Positions 52,941 through 61,380 of a stretch of DNA of 64,000 bases are shown in pieces. Positions within the stretch are counted from its first letter, which is position 1. Every line of letters starts with the position of its first letter. The DNA lies in the NCBI GenBank assembly GCA_036493475.1, contig DASXPS010000019.1, positions 37,115 through 101,114 on the forward strand, read 5' to 3'. Made by a program: the position numbers and the translations under genes. Under the pieces are notes generated by a model. That model ran no database searches, was not told where the DNA came from, and was given only the letters and a program-made list of their open reading frames with translations. This DNA comes from Sporichthyaceae bacterium. Lineage in GTDB: Bacteria; Actinomycetota; Actinomycetes; Sporichthyales; Sporichthyaceae.

Positions 52941-54086
52941 TTAGCCCGCGCGCCCGACCACGCCGGAGAGCACCTCGACCACTCGGGGGTCGTAGTCGTA
53001 GGCCATCCCGTGCCGCAGCCGCTCCAGCGCGGACAGCGCGGTGTCCCGGGCGGGCGCGTCGCCGGCCAGGTCGTCGAAGGCATTGGCCACCTTGAGGATG
53101 CGCGCACCCAGCGGCAGCGTCGGGTCGATCGCCTCGTGTGGGCGCCGGTACGGCTCGGCCTGCCGCTCCACGATCTCCGCGACCTCGGCGGGCACACCGG
53201 TGGCCCGCACCACCTTCGCGGCCTCCTCGGCCAACCGGCGCTGCTCGCCGGGATCGACATAGATGGTCGCGCCGCCGTGCACGGGCAGGTCCAGGCTGAG
53301 CTGGCCCAGGTCATGCATGAGCGCGGCGTACTCCAGGTCCAGCAGGTCCGCCTCGCCCAGGCCCAGTTCGCGGCCCACCGCCAGGGCCAGATCGCTCACC
53401 CGGCGGGCGTGACCCTCCGGGGTATAGCCACCCAGCTCCGTGGTCCGGGACAGCGAGCGCACGGTTTGCCGGTAGGTGGCCCGGATCGCGGTGATGCGAC
53501 GGAAGGAGAGCTGGGTCAGCAGCAGTGGGGCGCAGAACACCGGGATGGCCCACAGATTCATCACCCCGACAGCGAGGGCAATCAGCATGCCGGTGGCACC
53601 GATCGCGGATCCGATGCCCAGCACCCCCGCGAATTCGTCGCGCAGCGCGGGCCGCAGCGGGGCGCGCAACTGCCGGGCACGCATCAATCCGGCGAGCGCC
53701 GCGTCCAGCGCGGCAACGCCGATGACCACCGCGACCATGGCTGCGGCCAACAACGGGCCGAGGTGCGAATCCGCCATCGGTCGGAACACCACAGCGGCGG
53801 TCCCGATCACCACCAACCGGCGCGCGACGTAGAGCAGGCCGGGCCCACGGCCGACCCACACGTGCGGCAACACACCCAGCACCATGCCCAGCGCGGTGAC
53901 CGCGACGACCTGGGCGGGGCTGTGTCGGGCCGGTGCGGAGCCGACCTGCGGCAGCAGACAGTAGGCCAGCGCCCCGGCGGCGCCGATCGGCGCCGCCTCC
54001 CGGTCACCGGGCAACCGCAGGCGGACGAGTTCGCCGATCGCGATGAACGCCAGAAAGGCCGCGGCCACCGCGGGTCGATCAACCAC
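52941..54086 (-). CDS. Membrane HD-domain protein, degenerate HD-GYP
   Basis: Protein of 381 aa: about seven hydrophobic helices in the first 230 residues, then an HD domain with GHARRVSDLALAVGREL and YAALMHDLGQLSL. The metal-binding HD pair is present, but HDxGK reads HDLGQ and the HHExxxGxGYP segment is reduced to RQAEPYRRPHEAIDP, so c-di-GMP hydrolysis is doubtful. GTG 54086 overlaps the stop of the HD-GYP gene by 8 bp. It may regulate or pair with that protein. Confidence 0.78.
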   Translation of the reverse strand: MVDRPAVAAAFLAFIAIGELVRLRLPGDREAAPIGAAGALAYCLLPQVGSAPARHSPAQVVAVTALGMVLGVLPHVWVGRGPGLLYVARRLVVIGTAAVVFRPMADSHLGPLLAAAMVAVVIGVAALDAALAGLMRARQLRAPLRPALRDEFAGVLGIGSAIGATGMLIALAVGVMNLWAIPVFCAPLLLTQLSFRRITAIRATYRQTVRSLSRTTELGGYTPEGHARRVSDLALAVGRELGLGEADLLDLEYAALMHDLGQLSLDLPVHGGATIYVDPGEQRRLAEEAAKVVRATGVPAEVAEIVERQAEPYRRPHEAIDPTLPLGARILKVANAFDDLAGDAPARDTALSALERLRHGMAYDYDPRVVEVLSGVVGRAG

Positions 54087-55419
54087 GCTCGCCCGCCCCC
54101 ACCGGGTCGTCGTGGTCGAACACCGCGGGCCCCAGCGGGATTTGCGCAACGGCCTCGCCGGGCTCCCAGCCGTGCGTCTCGACCGCCGTCACGAAGGCCT
54201 CGACCAATGCCGGGTCGAACTGGGTGCCGGCCCCGCGGCGCAACTCGCCGATCGCGTCGGAGGTGCCGCGCGCCCGACGGTAGGCGCGCGTGGTGGTCAT
54301 CGCGTCGAACGCGTCGGCCACCGCGATCACCCGGGCGAAGTACGGAATCCGCTCCCCGGCCAGGCCGTCCGGATAACCCTGTCCGTCCAGGCGCTCGTGG
54401 TGATGCGCGATACCGGCCAGCGCCTCGTGCAGGAAGGAGATGTCGCGTACCATCTCCACGCCACGGGCGGGATGCCGGGCGATCTCCGCGAACTCCGCGC
54501 CGGACAGTCCGCCACCCTTGCGCAGCAGCGCCGTGGGCACCCCGACCTTGCCCATGTCGTGCAGCATGCCCGCGAAGCGCAGCAGTTCGGTGCGCTGCTC
54601 GGGCAAGCCGACCTGACGACCGATCAGTTCCGCACCCAGCGCGACCCGCTCGGAGTGGCCGCGGGTGTAGGGGTCCTTGGCGTCCACCGTGGCCACCAGG
54701 GCGCGGACCGTGCGTTCGTAGGCCTCCCGCTCCGCGGCGTACTGGCCGAACGCCCAGCGGGCCACCAGCAGCGGCAGCAGCACCAGCAGCGCGGCGAGCG
54801 CGCCGACCGGGGAGCTCCACAGCACGGCCATCAGCAACCCGAACAACCCGTAGAGCAGGTACCCGGCCAACCCACTGGACAACGTGGCGCGCAATCCGCG
54901 GCGCAGCGGCACACCCTCAGCGAGCCGCAGCACGCCGGCCATCAGGCCGGCGTTCACCGCACTGTGCGCCAGCGCGGCCAGCGCCACCACCGGCAACACC
55001 CAGGGGAAGTCGTCGGCGGTCAGCACGGAGTCCCCGCCCAACAGGCGGTAGACCGCGCCGGCGGCGGCCGCGGCCACGGCCAGTTCGGCGGCGTTGAACA
55101 CCCGCTTGGGCCACGGCGGGCGGGCCGGCTGCCAGGCCAGGGAGCCGAGGGCGACCAGCGCCGCCCCGCACGGACCGAGCAGGATCGCCGAAGCCAACGA
55201 GACCGGGAAGCTGGCGGACAGGGTGACCCCGCGAGCCAGCGAGACCGTGGACAGCGGGTCGAGCACCGCGAACAGCGCGCCGATCAGCAGCAGCGTGGAG
55301 AGGTCGGGGCGGGTGTGCAGCACGCCGGCCGCGGCAGCTACCGCGACCAGGAGCACTGCGGCGATATAGACGCGGGCGGGCCGGGGCAACGGGTTCACCC
55401 GGTCACCCCCCGTCGACAC
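54079..55419 (-). CDS. Membrane HD-GYP domain phosphodiesterase
   Basis: Protein of 446 aa. About seven membrane helices in residues 15-225, then a canonical HD-GYP domain: TRGHSERVALGAELIGRQVG, RFAGMLHDMGKVGVP and AHHHERLDGQGYPDGLAG, with YFARVIAVADAFDAMTTTRA after it. Such domains hydrolyse cyclic di-GMP. GTG 55419 has GGAGACG upstream. A promoter, a ten-codon leader peptide and a hairpin precede it (55443-55591). Confidence 0.9.
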   Translation of the reverse strand: MSTGGDRVNPLPRPARVYIAAVLLVAVAAAAGVLHTRPDLSTLLLIGALFAVLDPLSTVSLARGVTLSASFPVSLASAILLGPCGAALVALGSLAWQPARPPWPKRVFNAAELAVAAAAAGAVYRLLGGDSVLTADDFPWVLPVVALAALAHSAVNAGLMAGVLRLAEGVPLRRGLRATLSSGLAGYLLYGLFGLLMAVLWSSPVGALAALLVLLPLLVARWAFGQYAAEREAYERTVRALVATVDAKDPYTRGHSERVALGAELIGRQVGLPEQRTELLRFAGMLHDMGKVGVPTALLRKGGGLSGAEFAEIARHPARGVEMVRDISFLHEALAGIAHHHERLDGQGYPDGLAGERIPYFARVIAVADAFDAMTTTRAYRRARGTSDAIGELRRGAGTQFDPALVEAFVTAVETHGWEPGEAVAQIPLGPAVFDHDDPVGAGERG

Positions 55420-55442
55420 CGTCTCCGACGAGAGTAGCGACG

Positions 55443-55591
55443 CGTCCGGCTCGGACCTGCGATCCGAACCGGACGTGTCGGGGACCTTTACTCAGGCCCA
55501 CTTCCAGTTCGAGTTGATCTGCATGGCCGATCACCCCCCAGCGAGTGCCATGGCTGGGGTCACGTTATCCCTGTGACCACATGAGTCACAA
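55443..55591 (-). promoter_or_regulatory. Promoter and leader of the HD-GYP operon
   Basis: On the minus strand: TTGTGA (55591-55586), 18 bases, TAACGT (55567-55562) fits a promoter. It is overlapped by GTGAC/GTCAC half-sites (GGTCAC-N9-GTGACC and TGTGAC-N7-GTCACA). Then comes a short frame ATG 55524 to TGA 55492 coding MQINSNWKWA with GGGGGG upstream, and a hairpin 55475-55443 (CGTCCGG/CCGGACG plus TCGGA/TCCGA) that ends 24 bases before the HD-GYP start. The order promoter, Trp-containing mini-peptide, hairpin, gene resembles an attenuator. Nothing else is recognised in the 271-bp gap. Confidence 0.4.
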
Positions 55592-55690
55592 GAGAACTAC
55601 TCCGTCTCAGTGACACCGTGTCGTGGCCGATTTGAGGGCCGGCTCGTCCGCGTGGGACGATGAGCGTCGAATCGGACAGACGGAGGTCTC

Positions 55691-55765
55691 ATGGGTCGCA
55701 GGGCGCGTCGCCGCAAGGCACGCAAGCACTCGAAGGCGAATCACGGTCGGCGTCCCAACGCCTGA
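55691..55765 (+). CDS. 50S ribosomal protein bL37
   Basis: Protein of 24 aa: MGRRARRRKARKHS followed by KANHGRRPNA. It matches the tiny actinobacterial ribosomal protein bL37 seen in mycobacterial ribosome structures, whose C terminus reads KANHGKRPNA or similar. RBS GACGGAGG sits five bases before ATG 55691. It is easily missed because of its size. A strong hairpin follows 46 bp after the stop. Divergent from the HD-GYP operon, convergent with rsrA. Confidence 0.85.
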   Translation: MGRRARRRKARKHSKANHGRRPNA

Positions 55766-55811
55766 CAACAACACGGGCCGCTCGCTACCGCTCGCGGCTC
55801 TAAGAACATGC

Positions 55812-55841
55812 CAGGGCCCCGGGAGTGATCCCGGGGCCCTG
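55812..55841. terminator. Bidirectional terminator between bL37 and rsrA
   Basis: CAGGGCCCCGGGA (55812-55824) and TCCCGGGGCCCTG (55829-55841) form a perfect 13-bp stem with a GTGA loop, 16 bp from the rsrA stop. It lies between convergent genes. Confidence 0.8.
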
Positions 55842-55857
55842 CTGCATTCGGGTGAAC

Positions 55858-56151
55858 TCAGATGGTGGCCGGGCCGTCCTCCGACACCACCGTCACCTGC
55901 ACCTGGACCTCACGGATGCGGTACATAACCCGGGAGCGAAGGTCCTGGGGCACGGTTTCGCTACCGCAGCCGCGCTTGACCACGTCCTTCACCATCTGCT
56001 CGAGGCCGAACTCGCGCAGGCACGGCCCGCACTCATCGAGATGCTGCCGGATGTGCGCGCAGTCCGCCTCGGCGAGTTCGTGATCGATGAACTCGTAGAC
56101 ACGGGCAAGTACATCCGCGCAGGAGGTGAAGTAGGGCAACCCGGAGGTCAT
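55858..56151 (-). CDS. rsrA: Redox-sensitive zinc anti-sigma factor RsrA/RshA
   Basis: Protein of 97 aa. The ZAS motif H37-x3-C41-x2-C44 (HLDECGPC) plus Cys11 have the same numbering as Streptomyces RsrA, where disulfide stress links C11 to C44, expels zinc and releases Sig[20 protein letters not shown] follows the motif. ATG 56151 overlaps the sigR stop (ATGA), so both proteins are made in a coupled ratio. Confidence 0.94.
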   Translation of the reverse strand: MTSGLPYFTSCADVLARVYEFIDHELAEADCAHIRQHLDECGPCLREFGLEQMVKDVVKRGCGSETVPQDLRSRVMYRIREVQVQVTVVSEDGPATI

Positions 56152-56852
56152 GAATCCTCGTCCCTCATGTCCGCGCTGTCGGCACCGGTGCGTACCAGGC
56201 CGCGTTCGCGCGCGTAATCCGACAACAGGTCGCGAAGCTGGCGCCGCCCGCGGTGCAGCCGGGACATGACCGTTCCCAGCGGGGTGCCCATGATCTCCGC
56301 GATTTCCTTGTAGGCGAAGCCCTCGACATCGGCGAGGTACACCGCAATTCGGAAGTCCTCCGGCAGTTCCTGCAGCGCGGACTTCACGTCGCTGTCCGGC
56401 AGGTGCTCCAGCGCCTCGACCTCGGCCGACTTCAACCCGGTGGAGGTGTGGGACTCCGCCCGGGCCAACTGCCAATCCTCGATGTCCTCCGACCCGCTCT
56501 GCTGCGGTTCGCGCTGCTTCTTGCGGTAGGAGTTGATGAAGGTGTTCGTCAGGATGCGATACAGCCAAGCCTTGAGGTTGGTGCCCTCCTGGAACTGGTG
56601 GAACGCACCGAACGCCTTGGCGAAGGTCTCCTGCACCAGGTCCTCGGCGTCCGACGGGTTACGCGTCATGCGCATGGCAGCCGCGTACAACTGATCCAGG
56701 TAGGGCAGGGCTTCCTGCTCGAACCGGGCCGCACGTGCCTCGGTGCTCTCCGCGGTGGCCATCGTCGCAGAGCCTAGGCCACGAACGGATGCAGGACGTA
56801 TCGGCGGCGCCGCCAGGGCCACCAAGTCGAATCCGTCCGCACGGGTGAGCAT
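56148..56852 (-). CDS. sigR: ECF sigma factor SigR/SigH (oxidative stress)
   Basis: Group 4 sigma factor of 234 aa from ATG 56852, or 204 aa from ATG 56762 ([20 protein letters not shown]), where homologues usually begin. Region 2: [20 protein letters not shown] and [20 protein letters not shown]; region 4: [20 protein letters not shown] and [19 protein letters not shown]. It drives thiol-oxidative stress genes and is held by RsrA. A perfect SigR promoter lies upstream with its expected start point at ATG 56852, so an N-terminally extended isoform, as with Streptomyces sigR', is plausible. Confidence 0.94.
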   Translation of the reverse strand: MLTRADGFDLVALAAPPIRPASVRGLGSATMATAESTEARAARFEQEALPYLDQLYAAAMRMTRNPSDAEDLVQETFAKAFGAFHQFQEGTNLKAWLYRILTNTFINSYRKKQREPQQSGSEDIEDWQLARAESHTSTGLKSAEVEALEHLPDSDVKSALQELPEDFRIAVYLADVEGFAYKEIAEIMGTPLGTVMSRLHRGRRQLRDLLSDYARERGLVRTGADSADMRDEDS

Positions 56853-56861
56853 GATGGACTA

Positions 56862-56887
56862 AACCGTTTGACACCCGCGGCGATTCC
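56862..56887 (-). promoter_or_regulatory. SigR-dependent autoregulatory promoter
   Basis: On the minus strand GGAAT (56887-56883), exactly 18 bases, then GTT (56864-56862): this is the published SigR/SigH consensus GGAAT-N18-GTT without mismatch. Transcription would start around 56852, at the upstream sigR ATG, giving a leaderless or nearly leaderless message and positive feedback. Confidence 0.8.
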
Positions 56888-56895
56888 CTTTGCGG

Positions 56896-57540
56896 TTAAT
56901 TCGCCGGTAGCCAGTCCCCCACCGCGGCCACCATCCGGGTCAATGACTGCGCCTGTCCCAGCGCCGCCCGAGCGGGCACCCTGAAGCCGTGATCGGCCTC
57001 CGGAACGGCGATCAGCTGCGTACCGGCGGGGAACTCCGCCGGGCCCCCGAATGGGTCCCGCTCGCCCTGGACCACCAGGGTGTCCACCCCGGCGCCGAGC
57101 AATTCCTCGACCCGGCTCGCCCCCGGCCGACCCGGAGGGTGCAACGGAAAAGCCAGCGCCAAACAACCGACGGCGCCGAGTTCCCGCGCCGTGCGGCAGG
57201 CCACTCGGGCGCCGGCCGAGCGTCCCCCGACCACCAACGGCGCCTCGAGCTCGTTCGCTGCGCGCAGCCCCTGGAGCACCGCGATCCAGGCAACGTCCAG
57301 TTGCCGGGGGGGCGCGGCCACCTTGCGCCCGGCCGCCCGCCATGGCTGTTCCACCCGGATGACCGTGATGCCGCGGTCGGGCAGGCCCACCGCCAACGCG
57401 TGGAGATCGCGCGCCTCGATGCCGCCACCGGCGCCATGGCCGAGTACCAGCACCCCGGTGGGCTTGTCGCCCGCCGGGTTGATCTCGGCCCGAGCGGGCC
57501 CGGTGGGCGTGGCGAACTCGAACCGGTACGGCGTGCTCAT
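56896..57540 (-). CDS. Alpha/beta hydrolase (dienelactone hydrolase/KANL3-Tex30-like)
   Basis: Protein of 214 aa. VLVLGHGAGGGIEARDL gives the oxyanion region, VGGRSAGARVACRTA contains the nucleophile Ser, GERDPFGGPAEF the acid and EADHGFRV the His. This pattern (HGAG, GRSxGxR) fits small KANL3/Tex30-like hydrolases of unknown substrate. ATG 57540. sigR follows on the same strand after 43 bp, so read-through from this gene may supply basal sigR expression. Confidence 0.82.
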   Translation of the reverse strand: MSTPYRFEFATPTGPARAEINPAGDKPTGVLVLGHGAGGGIEARDLHALAVGLPDRGITVIRVEQPWRAAGRKVAAPPRQLDVAWIAVLQGLRAANELEAPLVVGGRSAGARVACRTARELGAVGCLALAFPLHPPGRPGASRVEELLGAGVDTLVVQGERDPFGGPAEFPAGTQLIAVPEADHGFRVPARAALGQAQSLTRMVAAVGDWLPAN

Positions 57541-57560
57541 CCGCGTAGTGTGTCGTGACG

Positions 57561-57607
57561 ATGAGCGAACGCAGTGAGCTCAGCAACAAGCACAGTGCGA
57601 GCGAGCG
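57561..57607 (+). repeat. Short repeat, copy A, forming the aroA 5' end
   Basis: The first 47 bases of aroA begin ATGAGCGAACGCAGTGAGC and code [16 protein letters not shown]. They match the small actinobacterial repeat seen at 40202 (VSERSERTKSRA...). The normal AroA N terminus resumes immediately after ([12 protein letters not shown]). Confidence 0.6.
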
Positions 57608-58895
57608 TTGGGCCGCTCCGGTGGCCGACGGCGCGGTGCGAGCGCTCGTCGCGATGCCCGGTTCCAAATCGATCACCAATCGCGCGGTGCTGCTCGCCGC
57701 CCTGGCCGATGGGCCGAGCACGATCACCGCGCCGCTGCGCTCGCGCGACTCCGCGCTCATGCTGTCCGCGCTGCGGGCGATGGGCACCGGCATCGACGAG
57801 GTGCCCGGCCGCGATGGTGTCGACTGGCGGGTCACCCCGCGGCCGTTGCGGGGCCCGGCTGAGATCGATTGTGGGCTGGCGGGCACGGTGATGCGCTTCG
57901 TTCCCCCGCTCGCGGCGCTCGCCGACGGTCCGGTGCGATTCGACGGCGACCCGCGGGCCCGGCAGCGTCCGATGGGCCCGATGCTCGGCGCGCTGCGTGA
58001 TCTGGGCGCCGACCTGGACTCGATCACCGGATTGCCGTTCACCCTGGTCGGCCGCGGCGCCCTGCCCGGCGGCCGGGTGCAGTTGGACGCGTCGTCGTCC
58101 TCGCAGTTCGTCAGCGGGCTGCTGCTCGCGGCGGCTCGCTTCGACAAGGGCGTGGACGTGGTGCACGTCGGCCCGCCGGTGCCCTCACTGCCGCACATCG
58201 GGATGACGATCGCGATGCTGCGGTCGGCCGGCGTCGAGGTGGATGACCGGACCGCCGCCCGTTGGCAGCTGACCCCGGGTCAGATCGGGGCGCGGGATCT
58301 GCGGGTCGAACCGGATCTGTCCAACGCCGCACCGTTCCTGGCCGCGGCACTGCTCACCGGCGGGGCGGTGACCGTACCGGGGCTTTCCGGCGGCGACACT
58401 GTACAGCCGGTCGCCCGGGTGTGTGGGTTGCTGACCGGGATGGGTGGGGCGTGCACCGCGACCGCGGAGGGTCTGCAGGTACGCGGCACCGGCCGGGTGC
58501 TCGGTCTGGACGCGGATCTGGGCGCGGTCGGTGAGCTCACCCCCACCATCGCCGGTCTGGCGGCGTTCGCGGAGACGCCGAGCACCCTGCGCGGCATCGG
58601 ACACCTGCGCGGACACGAGACCGACCGGCTCGCCGCGCTGGCCACCGAACTCAACGCGTTGGGCGGCGACGTCACCGAGACCGAGGACGGGTTGATCATC
58701 CGCCCGCGCCCGTTGCACGGTGGGGTGTTCCACACCTACGACGACCACCGGATGGCCACCACCGCCGCGTTGCTCGGCCTGGTGGTGCCGGGCATCGAGG
58801 TGGAGAACGTGGCGACCACCGCCAAAACGCTGCCGGACTTCGTCGGCAGTTGGCTGCGCATGCTGGACAGAGACATTCTCGGGAGGGCCGACTGA
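57561..58895 (+). CDS. aroA: 3-phosphoshikimate 1-carboxyvinyltransferase (EPSP synthase)
   Basis: Enzyme of 444 aa in the shikimate pathway; transfers enolpyruvyl from PEP to shikimate 3-phosphate. Motifs: [16 protein letters not shown] (Lys36), [47 protein letters not shown] and [15 protein letters not shown]. The first 16 codons come from the inserted repeat. ATG 57561 is used; GTG 57555 is also in frame. It is in the same relative place as Rv3227. Its 3' end overlaps rsgA (CTGA). Confidence 0.95.
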   Translation: MSERSELSNKHSASERWAAPVADGAVRALVAMPGSKSITNRAVLLAALADGPSTITAPLRSRDSALMLSALRAMGTGIDEVPGRDGVDWRVTPRPLRGPAEIDCGLAGTVMRFVPPLAALADGPVRFDGDPRARQRPMGPMLGALRDLGADLDSITGLPFTLVGRGALPGGRVQLDASSSSQFVSGLLLAAARFDKGVDVVHVGPPVPSLPHIGMTIAMLRSAGVEVDDRTAARWQLTPGQIGARDLRVEPDLSNAAPFLAAALLTGGAVTVPGLSGGDTVQPVARVCGLLTGMGGACTATAEGLQVRGTGRVLGLDADLGAVGELTPTIAGLAAFAETPSTLRGIGHLRGHETDRLAALATELNALGGDVTETEDGLIIRPRPLHGGVFHTYDDHRMATTAALLGLVVPGIEVENVATTAKTLPDFVGSWLRMLDRDILGRAD

Positions 58896-59896
58896 CCGGG
58901 CCCCGCCGCCGACCGACCGCGCACCTCGACGAGGACGACGTGCGGGTCAGACCCGGGCGTGGCACGCGGCCGCGCAGCCGGTTGCGTCCGGCGCACGAGG
59001 CCGCCGTGGACGGGCACGTGGTCACCGTGGACCGCGGTCGGATCACCGTGCGGGTGGCGGGGCATGACGTGATCGCGGTGAAGGCCCGCGAACTCGGCCG
59101 CCGCGGGCTGGTGGTCGGCGACCGGGTCGGCGTGGTGGGTGATGTCAGCGGGGCGCCGGACACCCTGGCCCGGGTGGTGCGAGTCGCCGAACGCCGCTCG
59201 GTACTGCGGCGCACCGCGGATGACGACGACCCGGTGGAACGGGTGCTGGTGGCCAACGCCGATCAACTGGTGATCGTCACCGCGGTGGCCGACCCGGAGC
59301 CGCGCACCGGGCTGATCGACCGCTGCCTGGTCGCTGCCTATGACGCGGGCCTGGATCCGTTGCTGTGCCTGACCAAGACCGACCTGGCCGACCCGGCCAC
59401 CCTGTTGGCGGGGTACATCCCCTTGGGATTGGCCTATGTGACGTCGCGTCGGGATCTGGACCCGGCCGACCTGAGGACCTATCTGATCGGCCGGACCAGC
59501 GTGCTGGTCGGGCACTCCGGGGTGGGCAAGTCGACATTGGTGAACGCCCTGGTGCCGGGCACCGACCGGGCCATCGGCTCGGTGAACGCGGTGACCGGCC
59601 GCGGTCGGCACACCTCGAGCTCGGCGCTGGCGTTGGAACTGCCCGAGGGCGGCTGGGTCATCGACACCCCGGGCGTGCGCAGCTTCGGTCTGGCCCATGT
59701 CAGCCCGGACGCGGTGGTGGCCGCCTTCTCCGACCTCGCCGCGGGCACCGCGCAGTGCCCGCGCGGATGCAGCCACGACGAACCGGAATGTGCGCTGGAC
59801 GCGTGGGTGGCCGCGGGCCACGCTCCCGCGGCCCGGCTCGACTCGCTACGCCGACTGCTGCGCGCCCGCACCGCGGCGGAGGACGCGACCGGCTGA
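58892..59896 (+). CDS. rsgA: Ribosome small subunit-dependent GTPase
   Basis: Circularly permuted GTPase of 334 aa for 30S maturation. An OB-fold N-terminal domain (about 40-110), then G4 TKTDLAD (161-167), G1 GHSGVGKST (207-215), G3 DTPGVRSF, and a C-terminal zinc knuckle [12 protein letters not shown]. The start appears to be CTG 58892: GGGAGG lies five bases upstream, it overlaps the aroA stop as CTGA, and the N-terminal [12 protein letters not shown] is conserved in homologues. No ATG, GTG or TTG gives a better fit. Confidence 0.92.
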   Translation: MTGPRRRPTAHLDEDDVRVRPGRGTRPRSRLRPAHEAAVDGHVVTVDRGRITVRVAGHDVIAVKARELGRRGLVVGDRVGVVGDVSGAPDTLARVVRVAERRSVLRRTADDDDPVERVLVANADQLVIVTAVADPEPRTGLIDRCLVAAYDAGLDPLLCLTKTDLADPATLLAGYIPLGLAYVTSRRDLDPADLRTYLIGRTSVLVGHSGVGKSTLVNALVPGTDRAIGSVNAVTGRGRHTSSSALALELPEGGWVIDTPGVRSFGLAHVSPDAVVAAFSDLAAGTAQCPRGCSHDEPECALDAWVAAGHAPAARLDSLRRLLRARTAAEDATG

Positions 59897-59898
59897 CG

Positions 59899-60438
59899 TT
59901 ACTTCGGTGCGGCCGGTGCCGCCGGCGGCGTCGGCTTCGCGCTCGCCTTCAGCTTTTCGATCTTCTTGTCGCTGCTCTTGATGATTCCCTTGTAGCTCGC
60001 CTCAGCGCCGGTGTGACCGGCCACCGCGGTGAACACAATCGAGACCACCGCGAGAACCGCGACCACGCCGCCCAGCCCCATGCCGACGAACGGCGGCAGG
60101 TTCGGCACCCGGCCCACCGCGTAGACCAGCACGGCCACGATGGCCAGCGCCAGCACCCACCAGAGCAGATCCTTGCCCCACCGCTCGTGTGAGTACTCCG
60201 GCGTCGACTGGTCGCCCATGATCCGGAACCGGTCCTTGAACTTCAGACCGGAGCGCACGGTGGCGAAAGTGGTCGCGAGGATCACCACGTTGAGGATCGC
60301 CACCGGCCCGGCGAACTTCGTGCGCCAGGCCGGCCACAGGAACACCGCTATCGTGATGACCGAGACAAGCGGCACCAGCACCACCGTGGCGTGCAGGATG
60401 AGAATGTGCACGGGCAGGCCCATGAAGGTGTCGAACAA
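59899..60438 (-). CDS. DUF2231 membrane protein
   Basis: Protein of 179 aa with four membrane segments (ILILHATVVLVPLVSVITI, GPVAILNVVILATTFA, LLWWVLALAIVAVLVYAV, VGMGLGGVVAVLAVVSIVF). The N-terminal LPVHILILHATVVLVPL and AGHTGAE are DUF2231 hallmarks; the histidines suggest heme or metal binding, but no function is settled. The tail is Lys/Pro/Ala-rich. TTG 60438 is chosen since GGGAG is six bases upstream; ATG 60423 is the alternative. Convergent with rsgA, 2 bp apart. Confidence 0.85.
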   Translation of the reverse strand: MFDTFMGLPVHILILHATVVLVPLVSVITIAVFLWPAWRTKFAGPVAILNVVILATTFATVRSGLKFKDRFRIMGDQSTPEYSHERWGKDLLWWVLALAIVAVLVYAVGRVPNLPPFVGMGLGGVVAVLAVVSIVFTAVAGHTGAEASYKGIIKSSDKKIEKLKASAKPTPPAAPAAPK

Positions 60439-60574
60439 CGTCGGCTCCCTAGAGGTCAGCGATCTCGGGACGTGGACCGGCTGGCTGTGCCCCCGGGCAG
60501 GGTTACGGCCGCGGGCAAGTATGCCAGCCGGTTACTCGGCCCTACCCAGTGGCTGCGCCGCTAGGCTCGCCGCC

Positions 60575-61348
60575 GTGCACGAGGATCTGACCCTGGCCCA
60601 TGACCTGGCCGACGCCGCCGACGCGGTCACCCTGGCCCGCTTCCGCGCGTCGGATCTGCGGGTCGAGGCGAAGCCGGACCTGACCCCGGTGACCGACGCG
60701 GACCGGGAGGCCGAGCGGGTCCTGCGCGGGATGCTGACGGACCGTCGGCCCGGCGACGCGGTGCACGGGGAGGAGTTCGCGGACACCGGCGCCGGGCCCC
60801 GTCGGTGGGTGATCGATCCGATCGACGGCACCAAGAACTTCGTCCGTGGGGTGCCGGTCTGGGCCAGCCTGATCGCGTTGCTGGACGGCGACGCCCCGGT
60901 GGCCGCTGTGGTGTCCGCGCCTGCGCTGGGCCGACGCTGGTGGGCCCGGGTCGGCGGCGGGACGTATGCCGGCACCGGACGATCCGCGGACACCGTCTGC
61001 CGGGTCTCCGCGGTGGGCTCGTTGGCCGACGCCTCGTTCTCCTACTCCAGCCTGTCCGGCTGGGAGGAGCGCGGGAAGCTGGACGGCTTCCTCGATTTGA
61101 CCCGGGCCTGCTGGCGCACCCGCGCCTACGGCGACTTCTGGTCCTACATGCTGCTCGCCGAGGGCGCCGTGGACGTGGCCGCCGAGCCCGCGGTGGCGTT
61201 GCACGACCTGGCCGCGCCGGCGCTGATCGTCGCCGAGGCGGGCGGGCAGTTCACCGATCTGACCGGCAGGGCGGGCCCGGCCGGGGGTAGTGCGCTGGCG
61301 TCCAACGGATTGCTGCACGCGGCGGCGCTAAATTTCCTCAAGCTCTGA
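60575..61348 (+). CDS. hisN: Histidinol-phosphatase, inositol monophosphatase family
   Basis: Protein of 257 aa. Metal site HGEEF and IDPIDGTKNFVRGVPVW are the two main IMPase motifs; the C-terminal acid site reads ALHDLAAPALIVAEAGG. Actinobacteria use this family for histidinol phosphate dephosphorylation, and hisN often lies near aroA-rsgA, so HisN is the best call; another IMPase-type substrate is possible. GTG 60575. The 136-bp gap upstream contains CCGGCTGGC (60477-60485) and its complement GCCAGCCGG (60523-60531), otherwise nothing recognised. Confidence 0.88.
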   Translation: MHEDLTLAHDLADAADAVTLARFRASDLRVEAKPDLTPVTDADREAERVLRGMLTDRRPGDAVHGEEFADTGAGPRRWVIDPIDGTKNFVRGVPVWASLIALLDGDAPVAAVVSAPALGRRWWARVGGGTYAGTGRSADTVCRVSAVGSLADASFSYSSLSGWEERGKLDGFLDLTRACWRTRAYGDFWSYMLLAEGAVDVAAEPAVALHDLAAPALIVAEAGGQFTDLTGRAGPAGGSALASNGLLHAAALNFLKL

Positions 61349-61380
61349 ACGGTCCCCCGGCCCTCCCACGGCGCGACGGC

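Noticed and set aside
60477..60531. 9-bp inverted repeat with a 37-base loop before hisN
   Set aside because: Loop is long and GC-rich chance pairing is likely; kept only as a remark in the hisN entry.
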